A DNA stretch of 64,000 nt from assembly GCA_028641055.1 (NCBI GenBank), contig CM054060.1, positions 210,638,445 through 210,702,444 on the forward strand. Reading direction: 5' to 3'. Source of the DNA: Alopecurus myosuroides. Taxonomy: Eukaryota > Streptophyta > Magnoliopsida > Poales > Poaceae. Below the pieces are notes generated by a model. That model was given only the letters and a program-made list of their open reading frames with translations, was not told the DNA's origin and did not search any database. Shown in pieces: positions 34,901 through 46,585 of the stretch. Within the stretch, counting starts at the first letter, position 1. Each line of letters starts with the position of its first letter. Position numbers and translations under genes: made by a program.

Positions 34901-37187
34901 GCTGGGGGGAGATGGCTCCCACTCTACAAGATGTGTCTTACTTGGTCGGGCTTCCATTGGCGGGTCAGCCCATAGGACCATTGGAGAAACCAGTTAATTG
35001 GCAGGACGCGATGGCCCTACGGTTTTACAATGCCTTTCCTGCTCTTGATGTTCTGAAATGGAACAAACATGAACCGAAACTAGTCTGGTTAAAACTTTTC
35101 CAGATTCGTTAACATTACTCACATATTTCTTATGAGTTCGAACTTTTCACTAACACCTTTTTATTAATACAGATCGAGAACTTTGGGGATTTGGATGCCA
35201 CACAGCTCAGCCTTTGCCTAGAGGCCTACCTATTGTGGCTTCTTTCCAGGGTGATGTTCACCGAGAACCATGGAGACACAGTTGGCGCACAGTTTATCCC
35301 TCTTGCAATGAACATTGCGTACGCTGAAGAGCCGGATGCGGTTATACATTGGAGTTGGGGCTCGGCAGTGCTAGTAGCTACGTACCGTGCTTTGTGCAAG
35401 GGTTGCTGCCTCTCAGAGAAGACTTCAGCTCTGCTAGGGTGCCCTATTTTCCTGCAGTTGTGGTCGTGGGAGAGGTTCTCTATAGGACGGCCAATCCTAC
35501 GGTTGGAGGAGCCTTTCGACGTCGACGAGATGTTTGACGCGGATTACATCGACATGCCAAATTTCTCTATGATCTGGACCTCTCGCAAGGTATGTATTTT
35601 GTCGTTTATTCGGACATGGCTTTGCAAACATTATGCGTACTAATATTTATTTTTCCACAGAGATCCTATGCACATGAGCAGACAAAGTGTGCATACACAG
35701 CTCTAAACGAGCAGTTCGATGTGTACACTTCGGTTATCTGGGAGCCGTATAGTAACGAAGCCATGTCTGCAAGATACCCCGGAGGCATGTCTCACTTGTG
35801 CGAGAGGGACCGGGACTACTGGATGACAAAGGCGAAGATCATCTTTGATGTTTGTGTGGAGGAGATGTCCCAACAGAGGGTTATGCGCCAGTTTGGACTT
35901 CTACAGTTGGAGATTCCTCCCCCTCCTGATAGCCCCGTGCCAAACATTATCCACGAGTACGTATATTCTATCTATTCTTTCATATTATTTCCCATTTTTC
36001 CATTACGAAGCATAACTGATATGTCGAACCATAACGTATTATTTCGCACATTTTAGCAACACGAGGAAGGGAGTTACTTGGACGGAGGCTCAGTGGCTAC
36101 ATCGGCTTTCCTGTTATGTGAACGAGTGGCACACCGCCTTGACACGTCGCTGGGACGAGACCGCTCCATTTGATGCAACTATATTCGAGCGCTATTTGGA
36201 CAGGTACATGGCATCAACACGGATACGTATCATGCATCACCCTCATCCGGACCAAATACCGGCTCCTACTGCATTTGATACATATCCAAGTCATGATACT
36301 TCTGGATCCAGACAGTACGCGGTAATATATATTCTCGTTACCTAATGCACCGACTCGCTTATTACCTCTTTATGCATCTAGCTTATTTCATACTTTCTGT
36401 GATAAATAGGCGCAACTAACAGATGAGTTTCGGACCGAGTGTGCCCATTATGCACGCTCGCTTTCTTCTGCACCGCTTATGATCAACCGTACCCAGCACC
36501 AGAACTGGGTGACGCGCTTCGAAGGGAGGCTAAAAGGTATCTGGGAGGCTATCACGTGCACCCGGAGTTCAGACGTTGTTCAACACCACCATGTACTGCG
36601 CCCCCCGCCTCAGTTCAACCTGTCGCAGCGCCGCTCCATGGAGCAGCCAGAACCACCGCCGCATCGTCATCAGCCGCGTCCTCGTGTACCACCACAGCAG
36701 ATATTTAAGCCACCGGGTCTAGGTGAGGCTGGAGGTTCGTCTTGGCAGCAGCAGCAGCACACGGATAGTACACAACAAGGTACGTACGCATACCTTTCAC
36801 TTCCATTTTGTTACCTAAAAATTGAGACGTACGTATATATTTATTTAATAAGTACTTATCTCCACCTATGCAGGACTATTTGGGCAGACTGGATCCGGAT
36901 CCGGGTGGCAGACTGATAGCGGGTCCTTTGATTTTAGGATGATTCAGGACGCGTGGCTACACAATAACTTTCAGCAGACACAGATTCCCATTCTCCAGAC
37001 GCCTCCATCACAGGGTCCTACTATGCAGACGCCTCCACCAATCCCCACACAGGCTACACCGGATGCAGATGATGAACAGGATGGAAGCTTCACAGTGCCT
37101 CGTGAAACTAGGGCACCCCACAGGTATGAGTGGTCGACTCCCGTACCACGCCCCCCACGTGAAGGTCGGCGACGCAGGAGGGAGTGA
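31971..37187 (+). pseudogene. Plant mobile domain (PMD) gene, U2, nearly intact
   Basis: Deduced exons: 31971-32098, 34776-35103, 35173-35589, 35661-35956, 36057-36321, 36410-36779, 36874-37187. They join in frame to 705 codons plus stop. Exons 1-4 carry the PMD fold (GLLPFARLV, VDRWRPETHTFHFRWGEM, LQDVSYLVGLP, LCERDRDYWMTKAKIIF). Exons 5-7 form a Pro/Gln-rich tail with QQQQ and end in a basic EGRRRRRE. Acceptors and donors are canonical except the exon 2 donor, which reads CAG|ATTCGT; a G-to-A change of an original GT is the simplest reading. Without that splice the frame ends at 35112. Intron 1 carries a 2.6 kb solo LTR. The start at 31971 is the only ATG that opens the exon 1 frame (MLLLRREIDV). 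In MULEs the PMD partner's role is unknown. Confidence 0.75.
32128..34706 (+). mobile_element. Solo LTR in PMD intron 1, U2
   Basis: 2579 bp between TACAC duplications (32123-32127, 34707-34711). Same family and length as U1, including all copies of the ACCGGATATTCCGGT motif. Confidence 0.8.
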
Positions 37188-37201
37188 TATCTTCGAGTAG
37201 T

Positions 37202-37341
37202 GCATATTTATCTACATATGTATGAGACATATTTATCTACCTATGTATGAGACGATCTATGTATGAGACATATTTATGTACCTATGTATGAGATATATTT
37301 ATCTACCTATGTATGTGTTGTTGTTGTTGTTGTTGTTGTTG
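37202..37341 (+). repeat. PMD 3' tandem repeats and (GTT)n junction, U2
   Basis: Same 25-bp repeats as U1. The (GTT)n run is shorter (about eight repeats, ending 37341) and is followed directly by TCAGACA. Confidence 0.7.
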
Positions 37342-37720
37342 TCAGACACTTTGGATGCTTCCGCTGTGTTGTAATGATGAATTGTTGGGACATGTGTCCT
37401 CTGGATGATTGTATTTGCTATCTCTGCTCTAGTGAGAGCTATTTGCAACTTATTTCAATCTTTTGTGTCTTAGAGATATGTTGTGATATCAGTTGTTCAA
37501 AAGCCGTTGACGTACCATGTGTGTATGTTATGAAGTACGTCAATGGAAGTGTCTGGATTTCTATGGGATGGTTTACGCAGACGATAGATAGTAGAGAATG
37601 GTTGCCACACGTTTACGTGTTGGCCTGCTCATATTGAGATGCGGGTGCCGGTATGCCCCGTAAGCCATTTATCTACTGTTTAGCGGGCTGTGAGTATCCT
37701 CTAGAAGTCCGGGTGCGACA
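37342..37720 (+). repeat. Detached Ty3 LTR tail at the U2/U3 join
   Basis: Same 379-bp tail as at 22893, nearly identical to it, fused to (GTT)n on the left. Confidence 0.85.
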
Positions 37721-37868
37721 GTATCAGACTCACTTTCATCTTTTTCAGCTTCCTTGTTTTGTTTATTGAACTTCCTTTTGGAATTCTTCCTTTCGCTCCC
37801 AGTTCTAGCGTTTCTTTCATGTGCTTATTAAGCCGGCATTGCTGGTTTGTATGGTTTGACTTTCCAAA

Positions 37869-40370
37869 CTATGCGTGATGTATGAAAGGTTCCCCTCTGA
37901 TCTTTTCCCATTCTTCCTTGAAGTAGGAGATAGGTTCCCTGCTTTCCGCGCTTTTGCCTTTCCATTTGTTGGAGTTATCCTTCCCAAAGGCTACATTCTT
38001 TTGGGGGGTTTGTTGTGCATCTGGAGTGATCTTGTTTTCAGAGCGAGCCGTCTTTTCAGCTCGCACAAGTCCATCTATATTTCCGGCTCTTGCTCTGATG
38101 TCGTCTTCGGCCTCTGCGTGCTCATTGGCGGTCGTTGGCATGGAACCTAGGTCCTTGTGCATTTTTTACCCAACGATGAAGGGTACTAGGCCGAGTTTAG
38201 ACCATTGACGAAAGCATGCATTTCTTGAACGTCACTCACTCCAGAACAACTATTCTTCATTGATGTCCATCTTGAAATAAAGTCGACGTACGACTCGTCT
38301 CCATATTGGACGCAACGGTTCATCTGGTTAATGCTTTTGGGTCGCTTGTATGTACCTCGGAAGTGCTGAGCAAAAACTCTAGCCATATCCTCCCAGCGTT
38401 GATGGTAATCCATTAATCCAGTCGCGCGCTCCATCCAGCAACATCAGAAGTAAAAACTTTACAGCTTCGAAATTTGTCCCTTTGTTGATTTGGACGACGG
38501 TATAGTAATCTGAGAGCCATGTATCCAGGTTTGTACTTCCAGTATATTTTTGATAAGTTGGCCCGACTTTGGCAAAGCCAACATGTAGACTGATGTACCA
38601 GATCCTGTGAGTGAAACACTTTCCGAAATACAGATCATCTCTTTCCGCCTTATCAGCGTGTGCAGAATAACTTCCAACTGAATGGACTGAGGCGGGATCT
38701 ACTTCTCTCTGGCCCATTGTTGCGTGAATATGCTCGTCTTGGTTCATCCCCATGTCTTCCGGCATCCCGTCCTTTGGAATAAGGTGGAGTCCTACTTCTG
38801 AGTTGTTCCTTGTTCCTTGGTGGGGTTCGGGATCTCTCACACCTGTGAGGGTGTTCATATCTTCCAGCTTTATCTCCCGGGTTCCACGGAGGCGGCATTG
38901 CTTTGCCATCTTTCCCTGCACGAGTTTGACGGTGAGCATTATTGTCATCCTTCCGGTGTCTGTCGTCCTGATATTTGTCGGAATGTGGTTTTCTTTTATC
39001 TTCGCCTTTGAGCGGGTGAGAACCTGTCCTGGACGCTGCATCCCTATTATTCGGAATTTTCTTGTCCTTTTTAGGATCTTCATTCTTTCCCTTTGAACTT
39101 CCTAAATCTCCAGGTTCGCTTGGATCGGGTGTTGCATCGGTGCACGTGGCGGTTTTGCACAAGGCAGAATCATCATGCAACTTGCCGGAACGTGTTTCGC
39201 CTCGCTGCTGCTGTTGTAATGTTTTTCCCAAAAAAGCATACACTCCCTGAAGCTTTTCGTCGTTGGAGTAAAGGTCGTCACTGAGGATGGCAAACACTGC
39301 TTCAGCATTATAAGTGGCGGTTTTTTAGATGTGTTCGCCCTTACAATTTGTGCTATTAACATGCCTTTGCCAAAATGGGTTTTCAAACCTCTTTTTAGCT
39401 GAAAGTTCTTCCGGCTTTGCAATTCCGGGAAACCTCGTGGGTTTAATTCCAGATTTGTTCCGACGCTCTTATTCCTCGATTTCTTCTTGCTGCATTTTGA
39501 CAGCAACCTAGGTTTTGAGGAGGTTTTCCCAGTCCGAAAAATATGTTGCTATTGCCGCATTATGGCTTGTCTCCTGTCTTTCAGCACTTCCGTTGGTTCA
39601 TCTCTTGCAAACGGGGTTTGAATTAGATCGATTTCGTCGTGTTTCGACATTTGGGGAACTGGCACCACCTCGACCTGCTTCTTTTTCTTTTCCGCTGTTT
39701 TTACACCGCTGTCTCCGTCGACTTCCAGGTTTTGGTTGGCTATATCAACCAATTTGTTCAATTTTTTCTTCTGGGCTTTGGTGAATAGCTTTTTGGCAGT
39801 TTTCTTCTTCTTCTTCTTCTTGGAGGATGGAGGTTTTTCTGAGGTTCGTCTTCCGTCAATTCCTTAATATCAGGATATTCCGAGTTATCCTCGCCTTCTT
39901 CTTCTCCGTTTTCGTTATCACTTGGCGGAGGTGTGTTGGGATTCGCTTCCTTTTCTTCCTCATTGTCCGGCTTTTTAGTCGGTCTGGCCATGAGTACTTC
40001 ATGAAAGCTACCCCTGCATGGATTTGATCTTTCTTTCGAAATCATCAACATCATCATCGGAATCTGTGTTGGCAGATGCAGATCTAGTTTCTGAGTCAAG
40101 CTTTGCTTCAATCGCGGCAAGCATGGATTCGGCTTCTGAGCTTGTCACCAGATTGGCGGATGTCGGGTCTTCCATCTTTTCTGTGGGTTTTTCTTTATCT
40201 GCCTCGTCCACGGGGTTTTGGTCTTCCGTGTTTTCGGTGATTTCTGATTGCACCATGCCAACAAAGTGCGACGTGGGAGCAGACATCTCCTGAGAGATAA
40301 TGAACCTGGTCATGCTTTGGCGATATGCCGACAATAGATCTTGGTTTGCCCCAATGTATGAATAAGGCAA
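37869..40370 (-). pseudogene. Retrotransposon gag pseudogene, U3
   Basis: Same broken gag as in U1 and U2, with a few private substitutions near 38985-39072. The capsid core is at 38434-38186. Confidence 0.8.
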
Positions 40371-40675
40371 ATCCGTTCTGAATCCGGCGTCAAAGCCGTC
40401 TTCTGCTGGACATATGGGGGTGGGATAAATTTACTTCCACCACGGAAACCCATTGCTTCCGCCGTTAAACCTATGAAAATGTTAGAAGATCCAATAGGAA
40501 GAATGCAAGCACTTACCAGGTGATTCCGTGCCGGCAAATAAGATCCGTTGTCGACGAAGCGTCCGACGTTTCCGTCGAATTCCAAACTTCTGACAGTTAT
40601 CGTGTTGCCTATTCCGCCGAGTATCCCCTCTCGAAACATGACTCCCGACGCGCTGGCCCCACGGTGGGCGCCAAC

Positions 40676-41223
40676 TGTCGAGTGTTCTTAGTTAGGTTCA
40701 TGGCAAGGGGTGTCATAAGCCTGCTGGTAGAGTTGTGGGAGAGATGGAGGTGAGGACACAATTTACCCAGGTTCGGTACGTCGCAACTAAGGCGGCGTTC
40801 CTACTCCTGCAACGTCACTAAATCAGGGCTAAACCCTGATGTATACAAAGTACAACGTTAGTAGGATTTCTCTATCTCGGCGAGGATGTACTCTCGGCGA
40901 TCTAACTTCTAACTTCTAACTTGTAAAGTTCTGCCTTTTAGACTGCTCCCGTCCGGCTTTATATAGATAGCCGGACTAAGTCTTCCCGGAAGGAAACCTT
41001 GAAGTATACGAAAAGTATTCCTATTCTTAGAAAGTAAGACACCGGCTTATTTTCCAAGCCGGATCACGTATTTGGCCGTGATTCGGGTTCTTCTAAAATC
41101 CACCTTCCTATGTGTCGGCTTACTAGGCCGCCCAATGGATCTTGCTCCATTACCCGTGGGGCACCCTGATAATTCGGCCTCTAGCCAATGCGAGATATAC
41201 TCCCATTTGACATATATCCGACA
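40676..41223 (-). repeat. LTR of minus-strand element, U3
   Basis: 548 bp, TG...CA, with the adjacent GGCGCC primer site (40656-40673). Confidence 0.8.
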
Positions 41224-41949
41224 TCTCAAAGATAGGACAAAAACTCTATAGAGAGAGATTTTTTTTATAATTGGAACAAAAGCTCGGAATAAAGATATGA
41301 GCAAAAGTTAGGAACAAAAAGCTCTAGAGAAATACGAACAAATGTTTGGAACAAAACTCGTGGAACAAAAAAAATACAATCTTCCACTCATGGATCCAAA
41401 TGCAATGGAACAAAATTTTACCACTCGTGGAACCAAACACTATGGAACAAAAGAATTTACCAAACATACTGGAAAAATAGGAGTACAAATTACCAACCAT
41501 GGAACAAATTACGAGTACATATGGAATATAAAATTTAGCACCAAGAACAATTTTCTAACATTAACCCATAGAACTTAAAATTAGCGTCTCATGAATTTGA
41601 CTAATTAGAATAATACAAAATTATATGCGCAATAAAATTATAACAATTGATTGAAAAATAAACCTAGATGGAATAAAAAAATAACCTAGACAAAAAAAAT
41701 CAACGCTCAGGCAACATAACCATACTAGAAAACCTTAAAAAATAACGCGAAAAAAGAAAAAAAAATGGAAATTTATCAACAGGGAAAATAAAATGAAAGA
41801 AAGAGGAAAAAAAGAAAGAAGAAAGAAGGGGAAAATACACAACAAAATATAAAAATAGCTAATATAAATAAAGAAAGAAAACATGAAATAAAGAAAGAAA
41901 ATTTGTGAAAGAAATTACGTTATACAATAGTAGGGAACGAAAACACATA

Positions 41950-42059
41950 CCCTCTCCATTCAACAATATTTGTCTTCCATTTATCCAAATATGAACATAT
42001 CTATACACTAAAATATGTCTAGATAAAATAATATTTGGAGTATTGTTGAACGGAGGAAG
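41950..42059. mobile_element. Stowaway-type MITE, U3
   Basis: 110 bp flanked by TA, as in U1 and U2. Confidence 0.8.
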
Positions 42060-42203
42060 TACATATTAGCAAGGAAAAAAAATGTACAATAAATATAATA
42101 TGTTTAACGTTTTTTAGACAAAACGTATCTAGACATGTGTTAATGTGTAGGTACGTGAGCTGACGAAACGGCGGACCAATCGCCCGGGCGATAGCGAGGG
42201 TTT

Positions 42204-42550
42204 CGGCAAATCCTATTTGCCGCCCGCAGCGGCAAACATTAGATGCACCTCCTAAGAGGGCGTTTAGTGGGCCGGGCCATCCTAGGGCGAATCTCAGGGT
42301 TTTTTTCTGTATTATTTTGTCCAGTTTTTTCCATTTGTTTTTTGTACCATTTTTTTGTTTTCCTTTTCTCTTTTTCTGTGTTCATTTTTGTTTATTTATT
42401 TTTCAGTTTTTTTTGTTTAAATTTATTTTTGTTTGGTTTTTTAGTATTTTTTTAGTGACAAAGAAAGGAAACGAGTTGAATGGGCGGCCCAGAGCGCCGT
42501 CCCGCAGGCGGCGGGAGCGAAGTGCCGCCTGCTGCGGGCTGCAAATAGCA
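42204..42550. mobile_element. MULE-type MITE, left part, U3
   Basis: Preceded by CGAGGGTTT (42195-42203). Its last bases lie beyond the MULE at 63129-63141, followed by CGAGGGATT (63142-63150). Confidence 0.65.
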
Positions 42551-43447
42551 TCTATTTTTTTTAAAAAAAATATATTTTTTAATAGAAAGTAAAAAAATAA
42601 TACGCGAAATTCAGAATTTTCAAAAATATTGGGCTGTCGTGTTCCGCGAAGGCGACTAGCGCCCTGTCGCGATGCGCGACTTCGATTGCTCCGCCAAAAC
42701 CACATGGCGCGCGCTGATAGGCCGGGACACGTCGACGCGCTTGTCGCTGTGCGCACGGGCCAGTCGCGTACGGCGACAACGACTGGCTGGCCAGTCGCGC
42801 TCTGGCACTGCGACTGGGCCAGGTAGTCGCAGTGGCAGACCACGATAGGTCCCAGACCACCCCCTGCGCGCATTCTTCTTCCCTCTCCCTTGCTTCTTTT
42901 TCCCTCATTCTTTCTTCTTCCTCTAAGCAAGTTCTTGCTCGAATTTTTCCAGCATATTGGACCAACGAAAACTCGATTTTCCACCGTAGTTGGATTGTAG
43001 AGGGCTAGAGGAGGCAAGGGAACACTCGATCCCGTGATGAGTTAGCTTGTGGTGGTTGTTGTGGTGGAGGTGGTGCTTGGGGTGGTGGAGATGGCTGCAA
43101 TGGTGATGGAGCTGGTGTTCGCGGTGCTGTCCGTGGGCTGCGTTGCCGTCGTGTTGCTGCGCTGACCCGACAACGACGACTTGGATTGTCACGCTGGAAG
43201 GGTATGATTTTGACGCGATTTCTCTCTTATTTTGTACATGTTTTACGTGTTGTTGTTAGATGCGTGCGATTATATAGTTTTATAGTTATATTAGTAAAAT
43301 TGGCCGGCTAAAATCGCTAGGTATATATGTAGACCTTTTTTGTTAGATGCGTGAGAGTATTTTTATTTATGTTAGGTGCGATCGTAATAAATAGTTGAGC
43401 GCATAAATATTGAATAACTGATTAATATAACGCGGCGGTTATTTTCT

Positions 43448-46267
43448 ATGCCATCACAGATGTCTGATTTAGTGAAGTTCATGTTTTTTTACGGTTCTGG
43501 AACTGTAGAAGAAAATAAGCTGGGACTTGATTTGCGTTCGTATGACAGTATAGATGTTGAACTGTGTGCGCCGCAATCATGGAGTCTTAGCCAGTTGACA
43601 GAATGGTTGACAGGAAGTTTAGGTCTTGATACTGAAACTTACACCGTCGGTGTACATGCTCTGTGAAGTCGGTCAAGATCAAACCCTTTATTTTATTTGA
43701 GGGCGATAGAGCGGGACTCTCAGTGGACTAACTGGTTACAAGGTTGCGAAAAGAGGAGTGTAAATCCTATCACCTTAGTACTCCCTGTCAAAAAGGAGGT
43801 GATTGAACCTGAGGTTGATTATGGGTACAATCCTAGACAGAGCAGCCAAGGGATTAACTATTCAGGTGAAGGTCAATATTATGAAACTGGACAGAGTAGT
43901 CAAGCAGTTGGAGGCGATGCCGGTAGTCCTGACATAGAAATAGGCCATAACAGTCAAACTGGTTATGTTAGCGGTGAGGCAGATGGTGACGAGATTGACG
44001 GGCAGATGCAGAACCAGATGGAAGATGAAGATACAGATATTGAAAGTCTGTATAACGATGATTCTGATGAGTCATATGAAGAAGTGGACGAAGTGGTGCA
44101 GCCTAATCCTGCATCATGGAGGCAAGACTTCTCTTCGGCAATGACCGTCAACGATGGGTATGATTCTGCCTAGCAATATCATCAGAACAACATTGCGTTG
44201 GGTGCTATGTATCCTGATAAGGAAGCTCTGAAGGATGCAATAATTAATTGGGCAATGTCGACACAAAGAGTTTTTAAAACTAAGGTAAGTCAGAAATACT
44301 TGACAATGGAGTGTGTTGACATCAACTGTCCCGGGAGGGTGCATGGATACCTCCCTAAGTATGGAACAAGTTAGAAGATCAGTGACTTGATTCAGCACAC
44401 ATGTGTTCATTCAAGTATACCACAAGCTCATAAGAACCTTTCATCTACTCTTATTGCTCGGTTGCTTTACACCGAGATAGTGGAGAGCAAAGCGATGTTA
44501 GTGAAAGATATCTAGACGAAAGTGTTTGTCAGGTTTAAGTACCATATTTCCTATGGCACCGCTTGGAGGGCTAAGCAAAGGGCCCTTGAGAACAAATTTG
44601 GTTCGTTTTTTGATGCTTATGACTCTGTTGTTCGGCTACTGCTCGCACTCCGTAACTGGAATCCAGGCACCTATGTGGATATCCAAGACTGGTATATGCC
44701 AGAGTTCCCGACAGTCAGGGTACTTCATCAAGTGTTCTTCTCTTTCGGTGTTTGCATCGAAGCTTTCAATCATTGTCGACCAGTGATTTGTGTAGATGGC
44801 ACTTTTCTTACTGGCAAGTACAGGGGTCAGATCCTTACAGCCATTGGTACAGACGACAACAATCAAGTCGTTCCACTTGCATTTGCTTTTGTTGAGAGCG
44901 AGAACATTGAAAGCTGGACATGGTTCTTTAGACAGCTGAAAATAGCAGTGGTGAAGGATAAGCAGAATGTGTGCATCCTTCATGACAGGCATGCAGGTAT
45001 ATTGAGTGCGATAAAGACACTCACAAACCCTTTGCCTGGTGAACCAACTCTGTGGACTGACATGCAGAGCCGTTGGTGTATGCGTCACCTGGGGGCCAAT
45101 TTCTTCTCTCAGTTCAGAAACAAGAACCTTATGAATCTTTTCAAGAAACTCTGCAAGCAAAATCAGGAATGGAAGTACACGCTGATACGCGGTAGACTGA
45201 ATGTGTGCACACAAAGACATGTAAGGGATAGAAGACTTGCACGGGACGCAGCAGTGGCGGCACATGTACAAGCAGTAGCTGCCCAGTTAGCAACAGGATC
45301 AGCTGCCTTGGAAGAGGAGCCTGTTGGCCTGTGTGACTTGCCTGGATTCGACCCGCCTGGTACGAGGAGAAGGCTAGGGAGGACGATTAAAACCTTTGAG
45401 CAGTGGATCGAGCACGAGCCTCTAGAGAGATGGTCTTTGTTGCATGACACACATGGATCAAGGTACGGTGTTATGACAACCAACCTTGCTGAAACATATA
45501 ACTTTGTTCTCAGAGGCAACCGGGTTTTGCCACTGACAGCCATTGTGGAGGGAATTTTTTATGGAACCGTGAAATACTTCAGAGATAGACGTCAAAGAGC
45601 TCAGCAGCATATCATCAATAACCCAAACACACGCTACTGTGAAAAGATTATGAACTACATGAATGAGAAGATGGAAAAGGCTAGGTCACACACAGTTATC
45701 TCCATCGGAAATCAAGAAAGGAGGTTCGAGGTGCGCTTAGCTAACAACAAGTTTGGATGTGGTAATGAGTTGAGGACGCACGAGGTCAAAATTTGTAATG
45801 AAGTTTGGCCAAGGTGCGAGTGCACATGCAACAAACCTAAGTTGCTTCACCTTCCATGCTCACATGTTCTTGCTGCTTGTGGGCAACTCGGTCTCGATGC
45901 AATTTCATTTGTGTCTCCATATTATATGAAAGAGTCTGTCCTGAATACATGGACATGTGAGCTGATGGAATTTCGTTCAATGGGTAATTTTAACACCGTT
46001 AACTCTGCTGAGAGACACTACATTCCAGACCCCGCTAAAATGCGTACAAGTAGAGGTAGACGACAGTGTCAGCGCATCCGCAATTATATGGATGAATCTG
46101 AAGCAGGAGGCCCAACTAGGCAATGCATTCTATGCAATCAGTTTGGCCATAGGGACCCTAATTGTCCAACTTATGTCATTGCCGGCGGTCGTGGTCGTGC
46201 TAGAGGCACTCGTGGCGGAAGAGGGAGAGCACGTCGTGGCCGTGGTATTCCGGATTTAAATTTGTAA
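43448..46267 (+). pseudogene. mudrA: MULE transposase (mudrA-like) pseudogene, U3
   Basis: Same frame as U2 with the three shared TAG stops (44171, 44372, 44513) plus a private TGA at 43664, where U1 and U2 have TGG in the stretch VHALWSRSR. Otherwise the catalytic core, SWIM finger and CCHC knuckle are preserved in the final 581 open codons (44522-46267). A private Gly-to-Cys change (TWTCELM for TWTGELM) lies near 45955. Confidence 0.9.
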
Positions 46268-46585
46268 TATGTGTGGAACTATGTTTTAAATTTGTAATAT
46301 GTGTGGAACTATGTTTTAAATTTGTTATGACTCTCGCACTAGTTATAAATTTGTAATAATTATGGACCTATGTTTTAAATTTTGATTACACTCGTACATT
46401 GTGTGCAAAATGTTGTAATAAGTGCAGGATGTCGTTGTTGCGTCGGGAGATCGATGTAACCCACCGGGGACGGTTACTACAGGAAAAAGTCCTCCCCACA
46501 CTGATCACCCGCACTCCTAGGGAGTACTGGAGGATTCACCATGCCTGGGTTCAGCGGTATGTATTATAAAAACTGCATTGTACAC

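Larger units (their letters stand above)
22893..37341. repeat. Tandem unit U2
   Basis: Second copy of the 14 kb unit. Offsets to U1 are 14099 bp in the mudrA region and 14464 bp after the U1 deletion. It contains the least damaged transposase and PMD genes. Confidence 0.93.

Noticed and set aside
44636..45271. Long antisense open frame (211 codons) on the minus strand, also at 16079-16714 and 30178-30813
   Set aside because: It is exactly opposite the conserved mudrA catalytic region, which explains its openness; the translation has no domain.
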